Positions 7,599 to 15,619 of a DNA stretch of 18,644 bases are shown one piece after another. Numbering within the stretch: position 1 is the stretch's first letter; each line of letters starts with the position of its first letter. Location: the NCBI GenBank assembly GCA_964606415.1, contig CAZSGN010000017.1, forward strand, positions 1 to 18,644, given 5' to 3'. A model generated the notes under the pieces. It ran no database searches. It saw only the letters and a list, made by a program, of their open reading frames with translations, and was not told the origin of the DNA. The translations under genes were made by a program, and so were the position numbers. The DNA is from CAZSGN01 sp964606415. GTDB lineage: Bacteria > Bacteroidota > Bacteroidia > Bacteroidales > JBBRXJ01.

Positions 7599-8989
7599 AC
7601 CTGCTGCCTTTTTTGCTCTAACAAATTCTTTAAAGGACTTACTAACTGATCAATATCTCCAGCTCCCATGGTCAATAAAACTTCAATATCTTTATTTTTA
7701 ATAATCTCTAGTAATTCCTCTTTCCGGCATAATTGTTTATTCGGATTCGTTATTTTATCAAATATAATATCTGCAGAAACTCCTTTAACAGGTTTTTCCC
7801 TTGCAGGATAAATATCCAGCACTACGATTTCATCAAGCAGATCAAGACTTTTCGCGAAACCAGATGCAAAATCGCGGGTTCTGGAAAAAAGATGCGGCTG
7901 AAAAACACCCGTTACTTTTTTATCCTTATAAAGTGACTTCACTGAATCAATACAAGCTTCCAACTCATGAGGGTGATGCGCGTAATCATCAATAAAGATA
8001 AGGTCATCTTGTTTAATTTGAATGTCCAGCCGTCTTTTTACACCCTCGAAAGAAGCCAGTGCCTTTTTCATGAGTTCCCCAGGCAAACCGGCAGCAAAAG
8101 CAGCAGCCAGTGCACCAACAGCATTTTCCAAATTAATCATACCAGGAATATCAAGCTTAAATCCTTCGAAACGCTCATCAAAAGCAACAAAATTAAAATG
8201 ATAAGCCCCATCAATCACCTCTATCCCATCAGCATAAAAATCAGCCGAAGAATCATTTGCAGCATACGTCATCCATGCTAAATCAAGATGTCCAACAGGA
8301 AGATAAAGCCCTTTTTTGGTAATCAGTTTACCTCCGTGTTTAATATTACTAACAAAATCTGAAAAAGCCTGCCTAACACTCTCTTCATCACCATAAACAT
8401 CAAGATGATCAGGGTCTATTGATGTAATCAGAGCAATATCAGGGTGTAAATTAAGGAAAGACCGGTCATACTCATCAGCCTCAGCAACCACCCATTGACT
8501 ATCGGGAGCAATTAATAAATTAGATAGATAATTCTTCGCGATACCACCCAAAAAAGCATTACATCCATTTTCAGATTGATACATCAGATGTGCAATCATT
8601 GTTGAAATAGTTGTCTTACCATGTGTACCTGCAACCGCAATAGAATTAAGATTAGCAGTAATTAACCCCAATAAACGGGCACGTTTCATAACCTCATACC
8701 CTTTCTTTTTAAGAAAATTTAATTCGCTATGATCGTCAGGGATAGCAGGTGTGACAACGACCAGTACCTTATCAGGTTCATCGAACACAAAAGACGGTAT
8801 CAAAGAGGGATCATCCTGGTAATGAATTGCCACACCTTCGCCAGCAAGTGTTAATGTGAGCGCAGACTCCGCACGGTCATAACCAGCCACCTCACAACCA
8901 ATCGCAGCAAAATAGCGTGCCAAAGCACTCATGCCTATACCTCCGACACCTATAAAGTAAAATTTTTCTATTTGTTCTAGCAATTTCAC
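7595..8989 (-). CDS. murC: UDP-N-acetylmuramate--L-alanine ligase MurC
   Basis: MurC adds L-alanine to UDP-MurNAc using ATP, the first amino-acid step of the cytoplasmic peptidoglycan pathway. The 464-residue product shows the three Mur-ligase domains: an N-terminal Rossmann fold with GVGGIGM (14-20), a central ATPase domain with P-loop GTHGKTT (121-127), EADEYDRSFL (170-179) and DPDHLD (192-197), and a C-terminal domain with DDYAHHP (334-340) and QPHLFSRT (364-371). The start codon is GTG at 8989. It is supported by an AAAGG Shine-Dalgarno on the minus strand (8997-9001) 7 nt upstream, and an in-frame stop 24 nt upstream leaves no other standard start. It is separated from murG by 151 nt and overlaps ftsQ by 4 nt. 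Confidence 0.98.
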   Translation of the reverse strand: MKLLEQIEKFYFIGVGGIGMSALARYFAAIGCEVAGYDRAESALTLTLAGEGVAIHYQDDPSLIPSFVFDEPDKVLVVVTPAIPDDHSELNFLKKKGYEVMKRARLLGLITANLNSIAVAGTHGKTTISTMIAHLMYQSENGCNAFLGGIAKNYLSNLLIAPDSQWVVAEADEYDRSFLNLHPDIALITSIDPDHLDVYGDEESVRQAFSDFVSNIKHGGKLITKKGLYLPVGHLDLAWMTYAANDSSADFYADGIEVIDGAYHFNFVAFDERFEGFKLDIPGMINLENAVGALAAAFAAGLPGELMKKALASFEGVKRRLDIQIKQDDLIFIDDYAHHPHELEACIDSVKSLYKDKKVTGVFQPHLFSRTRDFASGFAKSLDLLDEIVVLDIYPAREKPVKGVSADIIFDKITNPNKQLCRKEELLEIIKNKDIEVLLTMGAGDIDQLVSPLKNLLEQKRQQV

Positions 8990-8996
8990 AATAAAA

Positions 8997-9001
8997 CCTT
9001 T
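8997..9001 (-). promoter_or_regulatory. Ribosome binding site for murC GTG start
   Basis: On the minus strand the sequence AAAGG lies 7 nt before the GTG at 8987-8989. It is one of the clearer Shine-Dalgarno sites in this window, and with the upstream in-frame TAA it decides the GTG start of murC. Confidence 0.6.
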
Positions 9002-9140
9002 AATTAATATTTATCATATATTTAACATCCATACTGCACGATAATCTCCGCCGGTTATAAACTAAAAGCTCTCGCTTACTTTCATAGCCCGGTTCATTCT
9101 ATTATCATTTTTCATTTTACTATCCTGCATCATCTATTTC

Positions 9141-10244
9141 TCATTGCATCAAACCATCAATAACCTTAACAATGTCTTTTGTTGAATCCGGAGTAGCCAT
9201 AGACCTGATGTTTTTGGCCAGGCTTTTTTGTTTTTGTTCATCACTCATTAACCCAACGACTTCAGGGACAAGTTTCTTTCTCGCTTCATTATCAGGAACC
9301 ATTACCGCCGCATTTTTGTTCTCAAGCGCCCGGGCATTTTTTGTTTGATGATCTTCAGCCACATTTGGAGAAGGAATCAATATCACCGGCTTCCCCACCA
9401 GACTTAATTCGGAAATAGAAAGCGCCCCTGCCCGGGAGACAATCACATCGGCAGCTGCATAAGCCAAATCCATCCTGTTAAGAAAATCTGTCAGATAAAT
9501 TTGATCATTAATACGATCACCCGCTTCTTCACGCATCCTTTCATGATAAATCTTCCCTGTTTGCCAGATAAGCTGAAGATTATTTTCTTTGATTTTTTCT
9601 AATCCGTCCAACCAACTATCGTTAAGCATACCAGCCCCCAGGCTTCCGCCAAGATTAAGAATGGTTTTCTTTTCGGGATCCAGTCCAAAATAATTATATG
9701 CTTCTTGTCGGTTTCCGTTCACCATCAAAAGGTCATTTCTGACAGGATTACCAGTTTTTACTATTTTAGAAGCCGGAAAATAAGCATCCATTTTATCATA
9801 AGCGACACAAATCTTATCTACTCTTTTACTTAATATTTTATTGGTAATACCCGCATACGAATTCTGTTCCTGAATAACCGTTGGAATATCCATTTTCGTC
9901 GCTTCATATAAGACAGCAAAACTGGCATACCCACCTACCCCAACGACTACATCAGGATTAATCTCTTTTAAAATTCTTTTTGCCATCCGCAAGCTTTTCC
10001 ATACATTAAAGAAAAAGCCAAATACCGCCGGAGACAATTTACGCTGAAACCCCTTAATGGGCAGGCCAATAACAGGATAACCAGATTGAGGAATTTTCTC
10101 CATTTCCATTCTGCCTTCAGCACCAATAAAAAGAATTTCAGGATCCCCAAAATACTCTTTTAACCCATCAGCAATGGCAATTGCTGGATAAATATGCCCC
10201 CCGGTACCACCACCACTGATAATTATTTTTTTTAGCGTACTCAT
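9141..10244 (-). CDS. murG: UDP-GlcNAc:lipid I GlcNAc transferase MurG
   Basis: MurG transfers GlcNAc from UDP-GlcNAc to lipid I on the cytoplasmic face of the inner membrane, making lipid II. The 367-residue product is a GT-B glycosyltransferase of family GT28. Visible motifs are the N-terminal glycine-rich loop GGGTGGH (11-17), GVGGYAS (102-108), QEQNSYAG (125-132), the C-terminal-domain loop GGSLGA (199-204), SRAGALSISEL (270-280) and DHQTKNA (298-304), which contributes to UDP-GlcNAc binding. Length is normal. The ATG is 1 nt after the ftsW stop codon, so the two are probably translationally coupled and encode consecutive steps around lipid II. A 151-nt gap follows before murC. Confidence 0.98.
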   Translation of the reverse strand: MSTLKKIIISGGGTGGHIYPAIAIADGLKEYFGDPEILFIGAEGRMEMEKIPQSGYPVIGLPIKGFQRKLSPAVFGFFFNVWKSLRMAKRILKEINPDVVVGVGGYASFAVLYEATKMDIPTVIQEQNSYAGITNKILSKRVDKICVAYDKMDAYFPASKIVKTGNPVRNDLLMVNGNRQEAYNYFGLDPEKKTILNLGGSLGAGMLNDSWLDGLEKIKENNLQLIWQTGKIYHERMREEAGDRINDQIYLTDFLNRMDLAYAAADVIVSRAGALSISELSLVGKPVILIPSPNVAEDHQTKNARALENKNAAVMVPDNEARKKLVPEVVGLMSDEQKQKSLAKNIRSMATPDSTKDIVKVIDGLMQ

Positions 10245-10245
10245 G

Positions 10246-11415
10246 CTATTCTATATTTTGTTTTTGATTTTCGTTTTGTTCCTTTTCTGCCAGATGGTTG
10301 TCAACATCCCTGCTAACACTTAAAATAATGCCTATCGAAATCCCTGAAAAAAGCAAGGAAGACCCTCCCATACTCACCCAGGGTAATGTTTGTCCTGTAA
10401 CAGGCAATAAGTTAACAGCTACGGCCATATTAATCATTGCCTGAAACACCAACATAATCGCCAGCCCTATTGATAAAAAAGCAGGAAAAGTCCGGTTACA
10501 ATGCCGCACAATCAATCCTGCCCGATATAAAAGAAAAAGATACATAAATAAAACAATAGTCCCTCCCAGCAACCCATATTCTTCCAGAATAATAGCATAA
10601 ATAAAATCCGAATACGGATGAGGGAGATAATCTCTTTGAATACTGTTGCCGGGGCCTTTTCCTAAAAATCCACCAGACACCACGGCAATTTTAGCCTGTT
10701 CTACCTGATAATGATCTCCCTTTCCAGAAGTGAAAGCCTCAATCCTGTTCTTCCAGGTACCTACCCTGCTATCAACATCAGCATTCATGACCACAGCAAC
10801 AAAAACAGCAAAGAAAATAATTCCTAAACCCGACATTATGAGCATATATTTACCATTCACCCGTCCAATAAACATTAATATCATACAGGTTACAAACAAA
10901 ATGGCTGCTGTTGAAAAATTAGCAGGTAATATCAAAATTGTAATCACAAAAACAGGAATAATTACAGGCAGGAAACCTTGATGAAAATCTTTAATCTGAT
11001 CCTGTTTAACAGACAATACCCTGGCCACATACATGATAAGTGCCAATTTTGCAAAATCAGAAGCTTGCATGGTTATCCCAATAATAGGCAAAGTAATCCA
11101 GCGACTCGCCTCGTTAAGGCTTGTCCCGGTCATAAGTGTAAAGATCAATAAAGGAATTGATAACAAGATGAAAAGTTGGGATAATCTTGAATAATACTTA
11201 TAATGAATTAAATGAATAAAAAAGATAACCACAAAACCAAACAACAAGAATGTGAAATGACGCATAAAATAATAGACAGTATTACCATGCTGAAACTTAT
11301 ATGCCAAAGTCCCTGTAGAACTATATACAGCGAGCAGGGACAGTATGGATAATACCAGTACCACCACCCAAATAACACGATCTCCTTTTACATATTTATG
11401 AATCAGCTCTAACAT
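10246..11415 (-). CDS. ftsW: SEDS peptidoglycan polymerase FtsW
   Basis: FtsW is the SEDS-family glycosyltransferase that polymerises lipid II into septal glycan strands together with the transpeptidase FtsI. The 389-residue product has about ten hydrophobic segments. Key motifs are RWITLP (105-110), KGPGNSIQRDYLPHPYSDFI (253-272), in which Asp270 matches the conserved catalytic aspartate of the SEDS family, ILEEYGLLGG (276-285), and GQTLPWVSMGGSSLLFSG (341-358). The C-terminus is a short charged tail. It could be the paralogue RodA by fold alone, but the position between murD and murG fixes it as FtsW. It is 11 nt downstream of murD and 1 nt upstream of murG. Confidence 0.97.
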   Translation of the reverse strand: MLELIHKYVKGDRVIWVVVLVLSILSLLAVYSSTGTLAYKFQHGNTVYYFMRHFTFLLFGFVVIFFIHLIHYKYYSRLSQLFILLSIPLLIFTLMTGTSLNEASRWITLPIIGITMQASDFAKLALIMYVARVLSVKQDQIKDFHQGFLPVIIPVFVITILILPANFSTAAILFVTCMILMFIGRVNGKYMLIMSGLGIIFFAVFVAVVMNADVDSRVGTWKNRIEAFTSGKGDHYQVEQAKIAVVSGGFLGKGPGNSIQRDYLPHPYSDFIYAIILEEYGLLGGTIVLFMYLFLLYRAGLIVRHCNRTFPAFLSIGLAIMLVFQAMINMAVAVNLLPVTGQTLPWVSMGGSSLLFSGISIGIILSVSRDVDNHLAEKEQNENQKQNIE

Positions 11416-11426
11416 TTTCTTATCAT

Positions 11427-12764
11427 TTATAAATTACGCACAGCCTTTTTAAATTGCCTTCCCCTGTCTTCATAATTATCAAACAAGTCGAAACTGGCAC
11501 AAGCCGGAGAGAGTAAAACCACCTCTTCTTTTTTTGCCAGAAAATAAGCTTTTCTAACAGCTTCATTCATATTATCAGCATCTACCATTTCTGGTACAAT
11601 ATTTTCAAATTCATCATGCAACTTCTGGTTATCCAAACCAAGACAAACAATGGCTTTCACTTTCTCCCTGACCAAAGCTTTAAGACTTCCATAATCATTT
11701 CCTTTATCAACACCACCAGCAATCCAAACCACAGGACGCTGAACACTTTCAAGGGCATACCATGTTGAATTAACATTAGTCGCTTTTGAATCGTTGATAA
11801 AAAGTATATTGCGCACCTTTAAAAAAGACTCAAGCCTATGCTCAATCCCCTGAAAATCAGAAAGACTTTCTCTTATTGATTCATTCCGGATATCAAGAAT
11901 ACGTCCTGCAATCCCAGCGGCCATAGAATTGCTAACATTGTGTTTTCCTTTAATTGCAAGGTCAAAAATAGACATAGTCAATACATTTTGTTGATCGTTA
12001 ATAATTAATTCATTCCCTTTCAAGTAAGCAATATGCGAAGGATCCTCCTTCAATGTAAATGAATATTTACGAGGAAGAATCTTTCTTTCACTCATTTCTT
12101 TAATAACAACAGAATCATCAGCAGAAAAAATAAAATGATCTTTTTCACTCATATTTTGAATAATCCTGAATTTTGAATCCACATAATTATCCAACTTATA
12201 TTGATAACGATCCAGGTGATCCGGTGTAATATTTAACAATATTGCAATATCAGCCTTAAAATCGTACAAGTTATCAAGTTGAAAACTACTCAATTCAATC
12301 ACATAGACATCATGATGTTCTCTTGCTACAAGTCGGGCAAAACTTTTACCCACATTACCTGCCACACCAACATTCAATCCGGCATTCTCTGCCATATGCC
12401 CGATCAATTTAGTGGTTGTGGTTTTTCCATTACTACCAGTGACACAAACTTTAATAGCCGAAGTAAAAAAAGCAGCAAACTCAATCTCCGAAATAACAGG
12501 AATCCCTTTTTCACAAATTTTCTCAATCAAAGGAATATTATCGGGTATCCCCGGGCTCTTAATAATACGATCAGCAGTCATAATCACCTGTTCGGAATGA
12601 CCACCCTCCTCCCAGTCAATACCATTCTGATCGAGTTCCTTTTTATACTGATCCCGAATATAGCCTGCATCAGAAACAAAAACATCGAAGCCTTTTTTCG
12701 CAGCAAGTAAAGCTGCTCCGGTACCACTTTCTCCAGCTCCCAGTATGTAAATTTTCTCTTTCAC
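11427..12764 (-). CDS. murD: UDP-MurNAc-L-alanine--D-glutamate ligase MurD
   Basis: MurD adds D-glutamate to UDP-MurNAc-L-Ala using ATP. The 445-residue product has an N-terminal Rossmann-like domain (GAGESGTGAA, 9-18), the ATP-binding P-loop GSNGKTTT (110-117), ELSSFQLD (157-164), the HNVSN segment (275-279), HRLE (309-312) and NDSKATN (324-330), and the C-terminal LSPACASFDLFDNYEDRG region (418-435) typical of MurD. Length is normal. The start codon is GTG at 12764: an in-frame TAA 15 nt upstream leaves no ATG, GTG or TTG between. No clear Shine-Dalgarno site is visible. The 129-nt gap from mraY carries a strong hairpin, so murD expression may be partly uncoupled from mraY. Confidence 0.98.
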   Translation of the reverse strand: MKEKIYILGAGESGTGAALLAAKKGFDVFVSDAGYIRDQYKKELDQNGIDWEEGGHSEQVIMTADRIIKSPGIPDNIPLIEKICEKGIPVISEIEFAAFFTSAIKVCVTGSNGKTTTTKLIGHMAENAGLNVGVAGNVGKSFARLVAREHHDVYVIELSSFQLDNLYDFKADIAILLNITPDHLDRYQYKLDNYVDSKFRIIQNMSEKDHFIFSADDSVVIKEMSERKILPRKYSFTLKEDPSHIAYLKGNELIINDQQNVLTMSIFDLAIKGKHNVSNSMAAGIAGRILDIRNESIRESLSDFQGIEHRLESFLKVRNILFINDSKATNVNSTWYALESVQRPVVWIAGGVDKGNDYGSLKALVREKVKAIVCLGLDNQKLHDEFENIVPEMVDADNMNEAVRKAYFLAKKEEVVLLSPACASFDLFDNYEDRGRQFKKAVRNL

Positions 12765-12791
12765 AAGAATATATATTTAATTAATCCCCAA

Positions 12792-12811
12792 ATTGAGCGA
12801 TTCCGCTCAAT
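12792..12811. other. Perfect hairpin in the mraY-murD gap
   Basis: ATTGAGCG (12792-12799) and CGCTCAAT (12804-12811) form an 8-bp perfect stem around the tetraloop ATTC. The octamer CCGCTCAA of this element (12803-12810) occurs again in the same orientation at 12847-12854, and AAGCGCTT, a palindrome, lies between at 12822-12829. No T-run follows on the minus strand. The element sits 28 nt before the murD GTG in the transcript. It may influence message stability or be a small extragenic repeat. Confidence 0.65.
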
Positions 12812-12893
12812 CGATTAAGTAAAGCGCTTGTTCGCTATTGCTCCAACCGCTCAACTTAGGTAATCGTTTATCATTCAACTATATTCAAATTCA

Positions 12894-14147
12894 TTATCTT
12901 ACTTTAAGCGTTACAATAGAAATAGCCGCTAACAAAACACCAATAATCAAAAAACGAACAACAATTTTAGGCTCCGGATATCCTTTTTTCTGATAATGAT
13001 GATGAAGCGGTGACATCAGGAAAATACGCTTACCCACCCCCGTTCTTTTTTTAGTAAACTTAAAATATCCCACCTGCATCATGACAGAAAGGCTCTCTAC
13101 CAGAAAAATTCCACATAAGACAGGAATTAACAACTCTTTCCTGATTAAAATAGCAAATACAGCAATAATTCCACCAATAGCAAGGCTTCCAGTATCTCCC
13201 ATAAATACCTGAGCCGGATAAGAATTATACCATAAAAAACCAACAGTCGCACCAATAAAAGCACTGATAAAGACCACCAACTCACCTGTATAAGGGATAT
13301 ACATGATATTCAGGTAATCTGCAAAAATCAGGTTACCCGAAACATAGGCAAACACACCAAGCGTTGTTCCAATAATAGCAGAAGAACCTGTTGCCAGGCC
13401 ATCCAATCCATCAGTCAGATTAGCCCCATTACTAACAGCTGTTATAATAAAAATAACAATAACAATAAACACAATCCATGCCCATTTTTGTGCTTGTTTA
13501 TCACCCAGAAATCCAACTAATCCAGCATAATCAGCCTCATTATTCTTAAAAAAGGGGACGGTTGTTTTGGTTGATTTATAATCTTTTGTGCGATAATGCT
13601 TTCTTTCGATCACCTTCTTCTGGACTCCATCATTTTCAACAATAAACTCGTTATTCTTCACATCAATAACATCCCTGATCACCACCTGATCAGATTGATA
13701 CAGTGTTACCCCAATAACAACACCAAGCACAACCTGACCTGAAATTTTCACCACGCCAGCAAGCCCTTGCTTATTCTTCTTAAAAACCTTAATATAATCA
13801 TCCAAAAAGCCAACGGTTCCCAGCCACACCGTTGTGACAAGCATAAGAATCACATAAATATTTTGTAAGTCCCCAAAAAGCAAAGTAGGAATCAACACCG
13901 AAGCAAGAATAATCAGCCCTCCCATAGTAGGCGTTCCCTGCTTTTTCATCTGTCCTTCAAGCCCAAGCTCCCTTACCGATTCACCAATCTGTTTCGCTCT
14001 AAGGAAATTAATCAATCTTTTTCCAAAAAGCATTGAGATAACCAGTGAGGTTATCATTGCCATTGCCGAACGAAAAGAGATATACTTGAAAACACCGGCT
14101 CCAGGCACATCCATTTTATCAAATATTTCAAACAGGTAATATAGCAT
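12894..14147 (-). CDS. mraY: Phospho-MurNAc-pentapeptide transferase MraY
   Basis: MraY transfers phospho-MurNAc-pentapeptide from the UDP precursor to undecaprenyl phosphate, making lipid I at the inner membrane. The 417-residue product has about ten membrane segments and the family motifs GTPTMGG (71-77), DDYIK (116-120), NLTDGLDGLA (243-252), GDTGSL (317-322) and PLHHHY (380-385), which include the aspartate and histidine residues of the active site. It is longer than the roughly 360-residue E. coli protein, mainly because of about 45 extra residues (around 153-195) before the TTVPFFK segment, in the loop between the fourth and fifth membrane helices. The ATG is 1 nt after the murE stop codon. 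Confidence 0.98.
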   Translation of the reverse strand: MLYYLFEIFDKMDVPGAGVFKYISFRSAMAMITSLVISMLFGKRLINFLRAKQIGESVRELGLEGQMKKQGTPTMGGLIILASVLIPTLLFGDLQNIYVILMLVTTVWLGTVGFLDDYIKVFKKNKQGLAGVVKISGQVVLGVVIGVTLYQSDQVVIRDVIDVKNNEFIVENDGVQKKVIERKHYRTKDYKSTKTTVPFFKNNEADYAGLVGFLGDKQAQKWAWIVFIVIVIFIITAVSNGANLTDGLDGLATGSSAIIGTTLGVFAYVSGNLIFADYLNIMYIPYTGELVVFISAFIGATVGFLWYNSYPAQVFMGDTGSLAIGGIIAVFAILIRKELLIPVLCGIFLVESLSVMMQVGYFKFTKKRTGVGKRIFLMSPLHHHYQKKGYPEPKIVVRFLIIGVLLAAISIVTLKVR

Positions 14148-14148
14148 A

Positions 14149-15612
14149 TCACTTAACTTTTAGAATCTCTTTTAAAACCTCTTTATCATCAAAATGATGT
14201 TTAATACCTTGAACCTCTTGATAATCTTCATGCCCTTTGCCCGCAACAAGGACCAAATCACCTTTGTTAGCCATTGTACACGCTGCTTTAATAGCCTGAT
14301 AACGATCTTCTATAACAATGGTCCGGGACATTTGCTCTTCATCGAGACCCGCCTGCATTTGATCGAGTATCTCATACGGATTTTCTGTCCTGGGATTATC
14401 CGAAGTAAGCACTACCTTTGAGCTATTTGATGCTGCAATCCTAGCCATCAAAGGCCTTTTTGTTGCATCCCTGTCTCCCCCGGCACCTACCACAGTGATA
14501 ATCTGTTGTTCCATAGGCACAACCTCATTCACAGTTTCGAGGACATTCAATAATGCATCCGGAGTATGAGCATAATCAACAACCGCTGTTACACCCGATG
14601 GAGCATTTACATAATCAAAACGACCAGCAACCGGTTTAAGTCCGCTTAAAACAGTCAATGCCTGCTGCTTGTCTATACCCATCAAATATGCCATTGCATA
14701 AACAGCCAACAGGTTATAAGCATTGAAAGTACCAAGAAACGGCGTCCAAACCTCTGTCCGGTCAAAACTAACAAGCATCCCGTTCAGTTGTTGCTCTAAA
14801 ATTTTACCATGAAAATCGGAAGCAGAACGCAAAGCATAATTAAACACTTTAGCTGAAGTATTTTGCACCATTACCTGCCCGTTTTTATCATCCCTGTTAA
14901 CCAATGCTACGGCATCAGCAGGCAAATGGTCAAACAACAACTTTTTAACACGCAAATATTCATCAAAAGTATGATGATAATCCAGATGGTCATGTGTGAT
15001 ATTGGTAAAAACAGCCCCTTTAAAAGTCAGGCCGGCAATTCTTTTTTGGTGAATAGCATGAGAGCTCACCTCCATAAAACAATATTCACATCCCTCACGC
15101 ACCATTTCATTCATCAATTCAGAAATTCTTATTGCATCGGGTGTTGTATGTGTTGCTTCAATCGTTTTTTCATTAATCAGATAAGTAACTGTCGACAATA
15201 GCCCCACTTTAAAACCAGCTTTTTTAAATAATTCAAAAAGCAAGGTTGCGGTGGTCGTTTTACCGTTGGTTCCAGTAATACCAACAACATTCATCTTTGC
15301 AGAAGGAAAATCATAAAAAGCCTCGGCCATTTGAGCCGCAGCGCAAGCCGAGTCAACTACTTTAATAAAAGTAATTTTATCAGGCAACACCCCAGGGACA
15401 TTTTGCCCTACAATGATTTTAGCGCCGTTTTCTATTGCTTTGTCAATAAACTGATGCCCATCTACCTGAGTGCCGCTCACTGCAATAAACAGATCACCCT
15501 CACAAACCTCTCTGGAATCGACCTTCAGAGAAGAAATATGGTGATCCAAAGAGCCAATGGCCTCTACCCATTCCACATTATCAAGTAAAAATTTAAGTTT
15601 TCTCACAGTCAT
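14149..15612 (-). CDS. murE: UDP-MurNAc-tripeptide synthetase MurE
   Basis: MurE adds the third amino acid of the stem peptide to UDP-MurNAc-L-Ala-D-Glu using ATP. The 487-residue product has an N-terminal substrate domain (SLKVDSREVCEGDLFIAV around 28-45), P-loop GTNGKTT (114-120), TTPDA (156-160), EVSSHA (181-186), a lysine in RVKKLLF (221-227) at the position of the carbamylated lysine, DYAHTPD (346-352) and VAGKGHEDYQ (456-465). The DNPR signature (405-408) is the one associated with meso-diaminopimelate rather than L-lysine, so the stem peptide very likely contains meso-DAP. The gene follows ftsI after 7 nt and precedes mraY by 1 nt. murF, which follows murE in many proteobacterial clusters, is absent. 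Confidence 0.98.
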   Translation of the reverse strand: MTVRKLKFLLDNVEWVEAIGSLDHHISSLKVDSREVCEGDLFIAVSGTQVDGHQFIDKAIENGAKIIVGQNVPGVLPDKITFIKVVDSACAAAQMAEAFYDFPSAKMNVVGITGTNGKTTTATLLFELFKKAGFKVGLLSTVTYLINEKTIEATHTTPDAIRISELMNEMVREGCEYCFMEVSSHAIHQKRIAGLTFKGAVFTNITHDHLDYHHTFDEYLRVKKLLFDHLPADAVALVNRDDKNGQVMVQNTSAKVFNYALRSASDFHGKILEQQLNGMLVSFDRTEVWTPFLGTFNAYNLLAVYAMAYLMGIDKQQALTVLSGLKPVAGRFDYVNAPSGVTAVVDYAHTPDALLNVLETVNEVVPMEQQIITVVGAGGDRDATKRPLMARIAASNSSKVVLTSDNPRTENPYEILDQMQAGLDEEQMSRTIVIEDRYQAIKAACTMANKGDLVLVAGKGHEDYQEVQGIKHHFDDKEVLKEILKVK

Positions 15613-15619
15613 AAATTTA

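Noticed and set aside
12279..12710. Plus-strand open frame of 143 codons opposite murD
   Set aside because: It is fully contained in murD, antisense to the conserved P-loop region, with no independent support.
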